From Symploca sp. SIO3C6 (GTDB taxonomy: Bacteria > Cyanobacteriota > Cyanobacteriia > Cyanobacteriales > Coleofasciculaceae), in NCBI GenBank assembly GCA_010692425.1, contig JAAHHJ010000018.1, positions 62,001-126,000 on the forward strand: a stretch of DNA of 64,000 bases, in the 5' to 3' direction. Made by a program: the position numbers and the translations under genes. Under the pieces are notes generated by a model that saw only the letters and a list, made by a program, of their open reading frames with translations, was not told where the DNA came from and did no database searches. Below are positions 18,859-27,543 of the stretch, piece by piece; the stretch's first letter is position 1; each line of letters begins with the position of its first letter.

Positions 18859-19209
18859 TTCCCGGCAACCCGTCAGACATTGACTGAGCTTACCCAGACG
18901 AGACGGGATGCTCCAACGCTGTAGGAACAATACATAAATAATTTGTTTTACCTATGTACTGTTGGAATTTTACCCACTCACAGACTGTTAAAACAACTAA
19001 CTTTTGCGCTTATGGAACCTCATATTCTTGCGTTGTCTAGGTTCGGTGTTTAATAACCAGCATTTGTCTCGCCAAAGGCGAACCCACTGACGCTAACAGC
19101 TGTGTTACCTTTGTTTATTTTATCTATTTTTGTGCAAAGTTCCGCAACTGCGTTGCATATACTAGCATTTCATGAGGGGCTGTGGGCTGAATTCGCTTGA
19201 ACCCTTTAA

Positions 19210-19253
19210 AAGCCCCGTCATGCCTCCAACTCTTCGAGTAGGTTGCGGGGCTT
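19210..19253 (+). other. GC-rich stem-loop
   Basis: AAGCCCCG (19210-19217) pairs with CGGGGCTT (19246-19253). An inner CCAACTC-TTCG-AGTAGGTTG segment can extend the stem with mismatches. It resembles a terminator core, without a following T run on the plus strand. Located 67 bases beyond the urtE stop on the opposite strand, it could end the urt transcript. Confidence 0.45.
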
Positions 19254-19319
19254 CTTGCCGGAATAGCTAACGGTTCCATAAATTAGTAATCGTATCAATG
19301 AACAATAAACTGTAAACCA

Positions 19320-20021
19320 TCAAACTGCCAAAAACCTTTGAATCACATCCTGAGTAAGTTCACCAGTTACTCCCGAAGCGACAATACCCCCCTTTTGCAT
19401 GGCATAGTATCTATCGGCTTGCCGAACAAAATGCAGGTGTTGTTCTACTAATAGAACTGCAACCCCAGTAGTTTCTATAATTTGTCGCACAGCTGCTTCA
19501 ATCTCCCAAATAATTGAAGGTTGAATTCCCTCTGTTGGTTCATCTAAAACTAATAATTTAGGACGTCCCATTAAAGCTCGTGCAATTGCCAGTTGTTGCT
19601 GTTGCCCACCACTCAAATCACCACCCATCCTCGAGAGCATAGATTTTAAGACGGGGAAGAGATTAAAAATATCTTCAGGAATTTGTTGTTGACCTTTTAT
19701 ACCTCCTGGGCGTGCTTCTAAACCTAGCAATAAATTTTCCTTGACACTCAAGCGAGGAATAATTTCTCTTCCTTGGGGAACATAGCCAATACCTAATCTT
19801 GCTCGTTGATCTGTTGATTTTTCTATTATTAGTTTGCCTGCAAAAGTAATTGTGCCACTGCGGGGTTTAAGTAACCCCATAATTGTTTTTAGCAGAGTGG
19901 TTTTGCCCACACCGTTACGTCCAATTAAGCAAACCATCTGTCCTGTTGGTACAGTTAAATCCACATCGCGGAGGATATGACTTTCACCGTAGTAGACGTT
20001 TATTCCTGAGATTTGTAGCAT
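19320..20021 (-). CDS. urtE: Urea ABC transporter ATP-binding subunit UrtE
   Basis: This 233-residue ATPase has Walker A GRNGVGKT (34-41), signature LSGGQ (136-140) and Walker B LLVLDEP (156-162). The opening INVYYGESHILRDVDL, the YVPQGREIIPRLSVKENL block and the EPTEGIQPSII segment match UrtE of the high-affinity urea importer (UrtABCDE) more closely than LivF. It acts on the cytoplasmic face with UrtD to drive import through UrtB/UrtC. It follows urtD on the same strand after 107 bases, and that spacer is largely TAATAAG heptamers which end three bases before the ATG; no normal ribosome-binding site is visible. Confidence 0.92.
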   Translation of the reverse strand: MLQISGINVYYGESHILRDVDLTVPTGQMVCLIGRNGVGKTTLLKTIMGLLKPRSGTITFAGKLIIEKSTDQRARLGIGYVPQGREIIPRLSVKENLLLGLEARPGGIKGQQQIPEDIFNLFPVLKSMLSRMGGDLSGGQQQQLAIARALMGRPKLLVLDEPTEGIQPSIIWEIEAAVRQIIETTGVAVLLVEQHLHFVRQADRYYAMQKGGIVASGVTGELTQDVIQRFLAV

Positions 20022-20024
20022 GAT

Positions 20025-20063
20025 TAAGTAATAAGTAATAAGTAATAAGTAATAAGTAATAAG
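20025..20063. repeat. TAATAAG heptamer tandem repeat in the urtD-urtE spacer
   Basis: About five and a half heptamers, read as CTTATTA on the coding strand, abut the urtE start codon. Same family as 8532-8567. Confidence 0.9.
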
Positions 20064-20128
20064 TTTTATCGAAATTAATATGGGTCAAATACCTTACCGT
20101 CACTTGCAGTGCATAAAATTGGTTGTGA

Positions 20129-20911
20129 TTAAATACCCATCCAATTTGTCCCCGCGTCCTTAATTTCTGGAATAGATGGTTCTTGCCCTAGATAAACTTC
20201 AATCACACGAGGGTCATTTTGAATTTCCTCCATACTACCTTCACAAAGCACTGAACCTTGATGCAAGACTGTCACTTGGCGGGCAATTTGTCTTACAAAC
20301 TCCATATCGTGTTCAATCACAATAATCGAATGACTCTCTGATAAAGCTAGAAGTAATTCACTGACATTTTTAGTCTCTTCATCCGTTAAACCAGCAACAG
20401 GTTCATCCACCAATAATAAATCTGGTGACTGGGCAACTAGCATTCCAATCTCTAAACGTTGTTTTTCTCCGTGTGAAAGCAATTGGGCAGGGAAATCTGC
20501 TTTAGTAACTAAACCAATAGTTTCTAATAAGCCTGCCACAGTGCGTTTGTCAGAAACAGAAACACGCCCAAACAAAGTAGAGAAAACATTTTTATGGCGA
20601 TTGTGAGCTAAATCTAAGTTGTCGCGAACTGTAAGATTAAGATATACTCGCGGCGTCTGGAACTTACGACCAATTCCGAGACGAGATATCTGGTATTCTG
20701 ATAATCCTTTTAAAGATCGTCCTTTAAATAAAAGCTGTCCTTCTATTGGCTGCACTTTCCCAGTAATCGTATCTAGAAAAGTAGTTTTACCAGCACCATT
20801 AGGACCAATAATTACCCGCAACTCCCCAGTCTCCAAACTTAAATTTAACTGGTTAATTGCTTTAAAACCATCGAAACTGACAGTCAGATTCTCAATTTCT
20901 AGAATGTTCAT
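20129..20911 (-). CDS. urtD: Urea ABC transporter ATP-binding subunit UrtD
   Basis: This 260-residue ATPase shows Walker A GPNGAGKT (36-43), the altered signature SHGEKQ typical of branched-chain/urea transporter ATPases, and Walker B LLLVDEP. The GIGRKFQTPRVYLNLTVRDN segment is characteristic of UrtD. It forms the ATPase pair with UrtE for urea import under nitrogen limitation. It lies downstream of urtC on the same strand, separated by 255 bases of repeat-rich spacer (20912-21166). No NtcA consensus (GTA-N8-TAC) was found by eye in the spacer. Confidence 0.93.
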   Translation of the reverse strand: MNILEIENLTVSFDGFKAINQLNLSLETGELRVIIGPNGAGKTTFLDTITGKVQPIEGQLLFKGRSLKGLSEYQISRLGIGRKFQTPRVYLNLTVRDNLDLAHNRHKNVFSTLFGRVSVSDKRTVAGLLETIGLVTKADFPAQLLSHGEKQRLEIGMLVAQSPDLLLVDEPVAGLTDEETKNVSELLLALSESHSIIVIEHDMEFVRQIARQVTVLHQGSVLCEGSMEEIQNDPRVIEVYLGQEPSIPEIKDAGTNWMGI

Positions 20912-21166
20912 TGTTCATTGTTTATTGTTCATTGTTTATTGTTCCTTGGGACAGTATCCTACAACTGCCGAATACCAACCCCATCAACCATTGAATGTTC
21001 ATTATTCATTTGTTCATAGTAGACTCTGTGCGCATGCTGCGCAAACATTGTTGATTGTTCATGGGGAAAGTATTCCACAATTGTCGAATACCAATTCCCT
21101 GAGCCATGAACTATGAACTATAAACAGTAACTGTCGAATACCAACCCAATGAACAATGAACCATAA
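20912..21166. repeat. Repeat-rich urtC-urtD spacer (TTCATTG and GTCGAATACCAA units)
   Basis: The spacer carries several imperfect TTCATTG/TGAACAA heptamers in both orientations and three copies of a longer unit containing G(C/T)CGAATACCAA (near 20968, 21086 and 21134). It appears to have inserted within the urt operon. Confidence 0.8.
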
Positions 21167-22324
21167 TCAATGACCAATTTCTTCTCGTTCTCGCTTTACT
21201 TCTGGATCTTCCTCTAAACTAGGATAAGTAATAACCTGCTGACGAATTCCCAAAAGCGATCGCATTTGCCGTAGGGCTCGAAAACGCAACCATCCCACAA
21301 TACCATCCGGGAGTACAGTCACAACCAGCAGAAACAGTACTCCTTGAAAAAACAACCATACTTCTGGAAATTGCTCACTTAAAATAGTTCGACCATATCT
21401 TACTATCAAAGTTCCTAAAATTGCTCCTATTAAGCTTGCCCTACCTCCTACTGCTACCCAAATGACCATCTCTATCGAGAATGCTACATCCATTGCCTTA
21501 GGAGTGATAATTCCTGTTTGGACGCTATAAAGTGCTCCAGCAATTCCGGCTATACCTCCGGAAATAGCAAAGACAAGTACCTTATAAGCAGTGGGGTTAT
21601 AACCAGAAAAACGTACTCTGCTCTCATCATCCCGAATGGCAATTAATAAGCGACCAACACGACCACTGGTTAACCATCTGCATAGTACATACACTGCTAT
21701 TAAAAATACTATAGTCAATTCATATAATGCTAATTGAACTGTTGAGGAACCAGCCAATAATCCAAAGATCTTATCTGTGTTTGTTTTTAAACCATTAGTA
21801 CCATTAATTAGCTCTTGTTGACCGTTGAAAAAATTGAAGAATACTAATAATGCTGCTTGGGTTAAAATCGAAAAGTATACTCCTTTAATGCGATTGCGAA
21901 ACACCAGATAACCAAGCAATCCCGCAACGATACTGGGTATTAAGACAATAGCGACAAGAGTAAAAGGAAAAGAATAGAAAGGTTTCCAAAACCAAGGTAG
22001 TTGTTCGACTCCATAGAGAGTAAAGAATTCTGGCAACTCTCCTTGAGGAAGTTGTAATTTTAAGTGCATTGCTAAGGCATAGCCACCGAGGGCAAAAAAT
22101 ATGCCATGTCCTAAACTTAATAACCCTGTATAGCCCCAAATTAAGTCAATGCCGAGGGCAACAATTGCTAAAGATAGAAATCTCCCTAGTAGCTTGAGAC
22201 GAAACTCTGGCAGTATTGCTGGCATGAGTGCAGCTAAAAATATAGCGATCGCTAGCACCATTACTATTTCTAATAATAGGGCTTTTGGGTGCTTTTTCCC
22301 AATTCTGTCTCTCATCTCTACCAA
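21167..22324 (-). CDS. urtC: Urea ABC transporter permease UrtC
   Basis: This 385-residue polytopic protein matches UrtC, the second permease of the urea importer. It shows family blocks WGYTGLLSLGHGIFFALGGY, RNRIKGVYFSILTQA, NGTNGLK and AIRDDESRVRFSGYN, and about ten transmembrane segments. The C-terminal tail after LRFRALRQ is hydrophilic. It heads a urtC-urtD-urtE series on the minus strand. The usual upstream partners urtA (binding protein) and urtB (first permease) are absent; the gene upstream is an unrelated sugar-type ABC ATPase. The start may be shifted a few codons, since ATG codons occur at both residue 1 and residue 4. Confidence 0.92.
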   Translation of the reverse strand: MVEMRDRIGKKHPKALLLEIVMVLAIAIFLAALMPAILPEFRLKLLGRFLSLAIVALGIDLIWGYTGLLSLGHGIFFALGGYALAMHLKLQLPQGELPEFFTLYGVEQLPWFWKPFYSFPFTLVAIVLIPSIVAGLLGYLVFRNRIKGVYFSILTQAALLVFFNFFNGQQELINGTNGLKTNTDKIFGLLAGSSTVQLALYELTIVFLIAVYVLCRWLTSGRVGRLLIAIRDDESRVRFSGYNPTAYKVLVFAISGGIAGIAGALYSVQTGIITPKAMDVAFSIEMVIWVAVGGRASLIGAILGTLIVRYGRTILSEQFPEVWLFFQGVLFLLVVTVLPDGIVGWLRFRALRQMRSLLGIRQQVITYPSLEEDPEVKREREEIGH

Positions 22325-22529
22325 CCTTAAGTGACATTCTACCCCGATAAATCAAAGATTATTAAGTAGTCGGACATAAATAAATGGTTCTATGTAAAGA
22401 ATTATGAAATCCGTCAAAGTTACCCTAAACCCCACATCCCATACCCTGCCTCAACCAGTAAACTTTATCAATGTCGCAGGTACTTACTGGGGACTATTGC
22501 CATTAGCCATAAACCATGAACCACGAATA

Positions 22530-23693
22530 CTAATCTCTAATTGCCTTCCCATCCGCATTAAACAAATAAAGTTTGCTAGTATCAACACCCAGATTTAGCT
22601 TAGCGCCTAGGTAGATATCTGGGGAGGAAGGAACGCGGGTAATTAAAGTAGAATTGTCTTCTTCACCATTGCCATTGGTAACATTATCTTCCACCTCAAT
22701 TCTAGAAACAGGTGCCTTGAAATAGACAATCATCTCATGACCAAGGGCTTCTACGGCATCGACTTCAACCTCAAGGCAGTTTGGTTGGGAACAACTCTCA
22801 CCAACAAGAAAGAAAGCTTCTGGGCGTAAACCTGCTAAAATCGGTAGATTGAGATAAAGTCCTAAGTGGTGATATTTATCTACCGTTGCCGGATCTATTA
22901 TTAAAGGCTGACCACCAAAATCAATACTAAAACTGCCACTTTGAGTCTTTTGCAGTTGAGAGTGAAAGATGTTCATTGCTGGAGAACCAATGAAACCAGC
23001 GACAAAGGCATTAGCAGGGTTATCGTAGAGTTCCTGAGGATTAGTAATCTGCTGCAACTCACCTGCACGCAAAACCGCTACACGATCTCCCATGGTCATT
23101 GCCTCAATTTGGTCATGGGTTACATACACGGTGGTTGTTCCCATTTCCTTCTGTAATTGAGCAATCTCGGTACGTATTTGCACCCGCATCTTGGCATCCA
23201 GATTAGAAAGGGGTTCATCCATCAGAAACACTGCCGGGTTGCGCACAATTGCCCTTCCCATAGCCGCCCGTTGCTGTTGGCCACCAGATAACTGCTTTGG
23301 CTTTTTATTGAGTTGTTGTGTTAGTTCCAGTTTGTGTGCAGCTTTCTGAATCCGCAGTTGCCTTTCCTCTGGAGGAACATTCATCATCCGCAGCGGAAAT
23401 TCTAGATTCTGACGTACTGTCATATGGGGATAAAGGGCGTAATTCTGAAACACCATCGCGATATTTCGTTGTTGAGGTGTTTTATTGTTAACTACGTCAC
23501 CGCCAATAATCAACTTGCCTGCGGTAATATCTTCCAAACCAGCCAGTGTTCTCAAGACTGTAGATTTACCGCAGCCAGAGGGGCCGACAAATACAAGAAA
23601 CTCGCCATCTTCGATATTTAGACAAAGGTTTTTAAGGGCACGATAGCCATTTTTGTAAGTCTTAAAGACTCGATCAAATTCTACGGTTGCCAT
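22530..23693 (-). CDS. UgpC/MsmK/MalK-family ABC transporter ATP-binding protein
   Basis: This 387-residue ATPase has Walker A GPSGCGKST (37-45), signature LSGGQQQR, Walker B FLMDEPLSNLDAKMR and the H-loop VTHDQIEAMTMGDR. The C-terminal 150 residues form the TOBE/MOP regulatory region (LAGLRPEAFFL and VDAVEALGHE blocks) typical of the CUT1 carbohydrate ATPases UgpC/MsmK/MalK. Permease and binding-protein genes are not adjacent, so it may be a shared ATPase serving several sugar or glycerol-phosphate importers, as MsmK does. It acts at the cytoplasmic membrane face. Confidence 0.9.
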   Translation of the reverse strand: MATVEFDRVFKTYKNGYRALKNLCLNIEDGEFLVFVGPSGCGKSTVLRTLAGLEDITAGKLIIGGDVVNNKTPQQRNIAMVFQNYALYPHMTVRQNLEFPLRMMNVPPEERQLRIQKAAHKLELTQQLNKKPKQLSGGQQQRAAMGRAIVRNPAVFLMDEPLSNLDAKMRVQIRTEIAQLQKEMGTTTVYVTHDQIEAMTMGDRVAVLRAGELQQITNPQELYDNPANAFVAGFIGSPAMNIFHSQLQKTQSGSFSIDFGGQPLIIDPATVDKYHHLGLYLNLPILAGLRPEAFFLVGESCSQPNCLEVEVDAVEALGHEMIVYFKAPVSRIEVEDNVTNGNGEEDNSTLITRVPSSPDIYLGAKLNLGVDTSKLYLFNADGKAIRD

Positions 23694-23908
23694 TATTAAT
23701 GTTCCAAATAGTTAATGCGACCGTAACTTGATCAAGCTTGGTCGTACAGAGAAGGGTGAATAATTGGTTGAAGTTTTCATCAGTTATTGCCTCCGATGCC
23801 AACACTAACTTCTTAGTACAGCACTAGCTTTCCCTGTAGGTTACTTAAGGGATATCGGAGTGAAACGTTTATAGCTTTTAGCTAATTACTAATAATTTTA
23901 GCATGGCA

Positions 23909-24051
23909 AGGAAAGGCAAAAAAATTGACATCTGTTGCTATCTATCCTTCTCTCAATGTTGCTAGAAGGGGATGTCAGACGTTAGCAAAGCGACGCGAAG
24001 TGCTTGCAGTTCATCCACTTGCACAGATGACACTCTTCCCTTGCCTTTCCT
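23909..24051. repeat. MITE-like inverted-repeat unit
   Basis: AGGAAAGGCAA at 23909-23919 is matched exactly in inverted form at 24041-24051 (TTGCCTTTCCT). Inside, TGACATCTGT near 23926 pairs with ACAGATGACA near 24024 with one mismatch. The whole 143-bp unit lies in the 363-base spacer between the ABC ATPase and hemL; the rest of that spacer shows nothing. Confidence 0.4.
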
Positions 24052-24057
24052 GTGAAA

Positions 24058-25359
24058 TCAGATACCAGACATTACTTCCTTGGCTGCTGCCAAAGTTTTC
24101 TCAATATCTTCATCGGTGTGAGCTAAAGAAGTAAAGCCAGCTTCAAACTGAGAAGGTGCCAGATAAATACCATGCTCTAACATCCCGCGATGGAAGCGAC
24201 TGAACTTGGCTAAATCAGATTTTTTGGCATCTTCATAGTTATGAACAGGCCCAGCTGTGAAGAACAAGCCAAACATAGCACTAATTTGTCCGCCGCAGCT
24301 TTCGTGTCCAGTTTCTTTGGCAATTTGCAGTAAGCCTGCTGATAATTTCTTAGTAATGCGGTCTAACTGTTCATAGGTGCCTGGTTTTTTGAGCAATTCC
24401 AAGGTTTTGATTCCCGCTGTCATCGCTAGGGGATTTCCAGAGAGGGTTCCCGCTTGATACATTGATCCAGCTGGCGCTACCATAGACATGATATCTTGGC
24501 GTCCGCCGTATGCACCCACAGGCAAACCACCGCCAATGACTTTACCCAATGTTGTCAAATCTGGTGTTACCCCAAATTTTTCCTGAGCTCCACCGTAGGA
24601 AATGCGGAAGCCAGTCATAACTTCATCCAAGACTAACAAAGCCCCGTATTTCTGGGTAAGTTCCCGCAAACCTTCCAGGAAACCGGGCTGAGGAGGAATA
24701 AAACCGGAATTACCAACTACTGGCTCTAAAATTGCCCCAGCAATAGAATCGGGATTGGCTTCAAATATCGCCTTAACTGCTTCGAGGTCATTGTAAGGAG
24801 CAGTTAAAGTATTAGCAGTGGCAGATTGAGGAACACCTGGAGAGTCTGGTAAACCGAGGGTAGCCACACCAGAACCTGCTTGCACCAGCAGCATATCGGC
24901 GTGACCATGGTAACAACCAGCGAACTTGATAATTTTGTCCCGTTTAGTGAAGGCACGCATTAGGCGTATCACTGCCATACAGGCTTCTGTCCCAGAATTG
25001 ACAAATCGTACCATTTCCACACTGGGAACAGCCTCAATTACCATTTCTGCGAGGACATTTTCCAGGGCGCAGGGAGCACCAAAGCTGGTACCTTTGGCTA
25101 GGGCTTCCTGTAGGGCGGCAATTACTTCTGGATGGGCATGACCACAAATCGCTGGTCCCCAGGTTCCTACATAGTCAATGTACTGATTACCATCTACATC
25201 CCAGATGTAGGCACCTTTGACTCTATCAAAAACAATCGGTTCTCCACCTACTGATTTAAATGCCCGCACTGGTGAATTGACTCCACCAGGCATGAGCTTC
25301 TGGGCAGCAGCAAAAATTTCTTCAGATTTGCTAGTCTTCAAAGAAGTGGTGCTAACCAA
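24058..25359 (-). CDS. hemL: Glutamate-1-semialdehyde 2,1-aminomutase
   Basis: This 433-residue PLP enzyme converts glutamate-1-semialdehyde to 5-aminolevulinate, the start of all tetrapyrrole synthesis in cyanobacteria. Family blocks include [16 protein letters not shown] at the N-terminus, [44 protein letters not shown], and the PLP lysine in [16 protein letters not shown]. The length is standard. It stands as a single gene on the minus strand. Its product feeds chlorophyll, heme and bilins, linking functionally to ho1, acsF and ycf54 elsewhere in the window. Confidence 0.97.
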   Translation of the reverse strand: MVSTTSLKTSKSEEIFAAAQKLMPGGVNSPVRAFKSVGGEPIVFDRVKGAYIWDVDGNQYIDYVGTWGPAICGHAHPEVIAALQEALAKGTSFGAPCALENVLAEMVIEAVPSVEMVRFVNSGTEACMAVIRLMRAFTKRDKIIKFAGCYHGHADMLLVQAGSGVATLGLPDSPGVPQSATANTLTAPYNDLEAVKAIFEANPDSIAGAILEPVVGNSGFIPPQPGFLEGLRELTQKYGALLVLDEVMTGFRISYGGAQEKFGVTPDLTTLGKVIGGGLPVGAYGGRQDIMSMVAPAGSMYQAGTLSGNPLAMTAGIKTLELLKKPGTYEQLDRITKKLSAGLLQIAKETGHESCGGQISAMFGLFFTAGPVHNYEDAKKSDLAKFSRFHRGMLEHGIYLAPSQFEAGFTSLAHTDEDIEKTLAAAKEVMSGI

Positions 25360-25514
25360 AACTTTCTCCTCTGTCAGATGCTTATAAACTCTTTCTCAGG
25401 ATTCAGAGTAGACCTTATTTTGGACTAAATTACGTTTGTAAGCAAATTTGTTAAAAAAGGTAACGATGATCAATAAACTGTCATGCACTTAATTTTTATC
25501 TTCAATTTCAATAA

Positions 25515-25557
25515 GAGAGGGAGAGGGGGGGATGGGGAGATGGGGAGATGGGGAGAA
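25515..25557. repeat. GGGGAGAT octamer tandem repeat
   Basis: G-rich octamers between hemL and hisIE, same family as 4087-4127. The remainder of the 355-base spacer (25360-25714) holds nothing further that can be recognised. Confidence 0.85.
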
Positions 25558-25714
25558 ATTATTCTTCCTAACCTTATTCTTTAAAGAAAGGGGCTTTGAG
25601 ACTTCGGAGAAGGATAAATATTAAATAATCTGTGTTATTGGGTCAGTTTGTTGGGAAAAAATGGTATTTTACTCGGGTCAATTAATGCCTCGAAACAGTT
25701 GAGTTTCTGCAAAT

Positions 25715-26365
25715 ATGCCAGCCTCCAAAATTACTACCTTGAGCCAAGCTATTCCTATTGACGCCATTCGCTATAACGAGCAAGGACTGGTGCCAGCAAT
25801 TGTACAAGATTACCTCGATGGCACGGTTTTAATGATGGCTTGGATGAATCGGGAGTCTCTACAAAAAACCATGGAAACTGGGGAAACCTGGTTTTGGAGT
25901 CGCTCTCGTCAGGAGTTATGGCATAAGGGTGCAACTTCTGGTCATCTGCAAAAAGTGCAATCTCTGCGTTATGATTGTGATAGTGATGCTTTGCTGGTTA
26001 CTGTTGAACAAATTGGTGATATTGCCTGCCATACCGGAGAGCGCAGTTGTTTTCATCAGATAGATATTACTAAGGCAGCGCCACCAGCAGATACTCTATC
26101 TCAGGTTTTTGAAGTGATTTGCGATCGCAAGGAAAACCCAGTTACAGATTCTTATACTTGTAAGCTCTTTGCTGGTGGTGATAATAAGATTTTGAAGAAA
26201 ATCGGTGAAGAGTCAGCAGAAGTGGTCATGGCTTGTAAGGATGACGAGCCAGAGGCGATCGCTTCTGAAGTTGCAGACCTATTCTATCATGCCCTTGTGG
26301 CTTTAGCTCACCACAATGTGGATGTGCGGGAGGTTTATCGCAAGTTGCAGGAAAGAAGGCGGTAG
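25715..26365 (+). CDS. hisI: Bifunctional phosphoribosyl-AMP cyclohydrolase / phosphoribosyl-ATP pyrophosphatase
   Basis: This 216-residue fusion (HisIE) carries out steps two and three of histidine synthesis. The HisI half (about 1-115) shows [24 protein letters not shown], the metal-binding DCDSDALL and CHTGERSCF. The HisE half (about 120-216) shows [22 protein letters not shown] and [15 protein letters not shown], the MazG-like helical signature. The fusion and its length are as usual. It is monocistronic here. ATG 25715 lacks a strong ribosome-binding site but agrees with family starts. Confidence 0.95.
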   Translation: MPASKITTLSQAIPIDAIRYNEQGLVPAIVQDYLDGTVLMMAWMNRESLQKTMETGETWFWSRSRQELWHKGATSGHLQKVQSLRYDCDSDALLVTVEQIGDIACHTGERSCFHQIDITKAAPPADTLSQVFEVICDRKENPVTDSYTCKLFAGGDNKILKKIGEESAEVVMACKDDEPEAIASEVADLFYHALVALAHHNVDVREVYRKLQERRR

Positions 26366-26367
26366 AT

Positions 26368-26427
26368 GCGGAGGGGGAGATGGGAAGAGGCGGAGACACG
26401 GAGACGCGGAGAGGGGGAGATAGGGGG
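26368..26427. repeat. GGAGACGC/GGGGAGAT mixed octamer repeat
   Basis: Directly after the hisIE stop, mixed octamers (GGAGACAC, GGAGACGC, GGGGGAGAT) form a 60-base run. The GGAGACGC form reappears inside the TPR-CHAT gene at 31488-31522. Confidence 0.8.
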
Positions 26428-26451
26428 ATTTATGCTAGGGTGACGTTCTCT

Positions 26452-26658
26452 CTATCGCTTTTTCTGATTGGAGACTTTCAGCAAGTCGGCAATTGACTTA
26501 ATTAGGGTTTTGGAAAAGTAAGTCATTGCCAGAATTGCGAGTATTACGACTCCGCCGTCGACTAGATTATTGGAATTTAATGATCCTTGGAAATCATCTG
26601 GTAAAGATTTAGTTGGATTAGTTGAAACTAGGACAATTTTTACTTCTGTGGGATTCAT
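26452..26658 (-). CDS. Small single-pass membrane protein
   Basis: This 68-residue protein has a polar N-terminal 30 residues, a single hydrophobic helix (DGGVVILAILAMTYF, about 35-49) and a basic C-terminal tail (VSNQKKR). It is not recognised. It is isolated between hisIE and a repeat-dense spacer, and there is no strong ribosome-binding site, so confidence is limited. Confidence 0.4.
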   Translation of the reverse strand: MNPTEVKIVLVSTNPTKSLPDDFQGSLNSNNLVDGGVVILAILAMTYFSKTLIKSIADLLKVSNQKKR

Positions 26659-26845
26659 GGGCTTCTCTGTCCGTTAGTATTGAATATTGCTGCTATGTAT
26701 ATAAATTAGTCGTTTTCTATAGGTATTGGTGTCGAAAAAAGTAGAAACAAATAGACAATGAAAAAGTAGAAATAAATAGACAATAAATGGACTTTTTTTT
26801 ATTGCATAAGAAATTTTATAAGTAATAAGTAAGCTACTTTTCTCG

Positions 26846-27126
26846 CCGTGGAATTAATTCCACGGCTAATAGCAGAAGTCCACTCAAGTGGACTGAAATT
26901 CAGGTTTTGTCGGCATTTACAGTATTTTCAGACTGGATGTTATACAGTCGTAGCCCTCACCCCCAGCCCCTCTCCCTTGCCTTGGGAGAGGGGAGTAGAT
27001 TATGCACAGAATAAAGGCTTGATGAATTCGCCAACAGTATCGACTTCTGTACTACACAGTGTTAGAAATTGCTGTAGTCCTCTTGTAGAGGACTTTCGCT
27101 ATTAGCATGGGGTTTAAACCCCATGC
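26846..27126. repeat. Composite palindromic element, copy 1 (with nested REP-like hairpin)
   Basis: Order of parts: 20-bp perfect palindrome CCGTGGAATTAATTCCACGG (26846-26865); GCTAATAGC (26865-26873); hairpin AGTCCACT-CA-AGTGGACT (26877-26894); spacer; hairpin AGTCCTCT-TGT-AGAGGACT (27076-27094); GCTATTAGC (27098-27106), the exact reverse complement of the first box; and a 22-bp palindrome, GCATGGGGTTT with its complement (27105-27126). Copy 2 at 27829-27953 has the same order but different terminal palindromes. A further REP-like hairpin sits inside the spacer here. The spurious frame at 26848-27105 is part of this element. Confidence 0.85.
26950..26995. repeat. REP-like CCCCTCTCCC/GGGAGAGGGG hairpin nested in the composite element
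   Basis: CCCTCACCCCCAGCCCCTCTCCC precursor region followed by TTGCCTT and GGGAGAGGGG forms a 10-bp GC stem. It is absent from copy 2 of the element, suggesting a later insertion. Confidence 0.75.
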
Positions 27127-27236
27127 GGTTCTTGATCAGTTAGGGTATTGAGCAATGGAAGAATAGGTGTGGAATACATTTTCTGCTTCCTGTTCCCTGA
27201 TTTTCCATTATCTTCGATGCTAACTATCCAAGTCCT

Positions 27237-27322
27237 ATAGGTAATAAGCCTTAGATAATAAGCAATAAGTGTTCTTGTCCCCACTTATTACTTATTACTT
27301 ATTACTTATTACTTATTACTTA
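27237..27322. repeat. TAATAAG/CTTATTA heptamers in opposed orientation
   Basis: A left block of TAATAAG units and a right block of about five CTTATTA units flank GTGTTCTTGTCCC, giving a hairpin-capable pair. A close relative with the same AAGTGTTCTTGT core is at 35882-35929. The right block runs into the 3' end of the small gene at 27309-27515 and supplies its last codons and stop. Confidence 0.85.
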
Positions 27323-27515
27323 AACTCCCCTCGTCTGTAGGCGGATCGAACACTACCTCAAACTTAATTTCGGCAACTTGCTGACGACACAATCGCATAT
27401 TCTTTTCCGCATCAGCACGACTACGGTAGCGACTGATAACTACCCATTGCATTGGATGGACAAGACGAACAACTGCCCAGGGCTTATCACTTTTTTGATT
27501 GTTCAGATCGTACAT
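27309..27515 (-). CDS. Small conserved hypothetical protein (68 aa)
   Basis: The protein has a soluble alpha/beta look: a strand PWAVVRLVHPMQWVVISRY, a helix SRADAEKNMRLCRQQV, then a strand FEVVFDP. The pattern (strand, strand, helix, strand, with Ser-Arg-Ala-Asp-Ala-Glu before the helix) resembles small SPOR-like or WGR-like folds in which a residue-modified query is read, but no specific family is claimed. A strong AAGGAG site precedes the ATG. The final SNK and stop are encoded by heptamer repeat DNA, so the natural C-terminus may have been altered. A conserved-looking hairpin (27544-27592) lies in its 5' leader. Confidence 0.65.
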   Translation of the reverse strand: MYDLNNQKSDKPWAVVRLVHPMQWVVISRYRSRADAEKNMRLCRQQVAEIKFEVVFDPPTDEGSLSNK

Positions 27516-27543
27516 AATTAGTTTAGCTCCTTACGAGAGTTGG

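Larger units (their letters stand above)
18799..19319. other. Structured non-coding region after the small RHH gene
   Basis: About 520 bases with no gene. It contains a 41-bp dispersed repeat (18818-18858), GC-rich short inverted repeats, and a strong hairpin at 19210-19253. Base composition is higher in GC than nearby spacers. It may be a mobile-element remnant or a non-coding RNA. Confidence 0.4.

Noticed and set aside
18799-19319. Diversity-generating retroelement template
   Set aside because: No reverse transcriptase gene or variable-region copy was found in the window.
26848-27105. 85-residue frame in the composite repeat
   Set aside because: Fully explained by palindromic repeat DNA.
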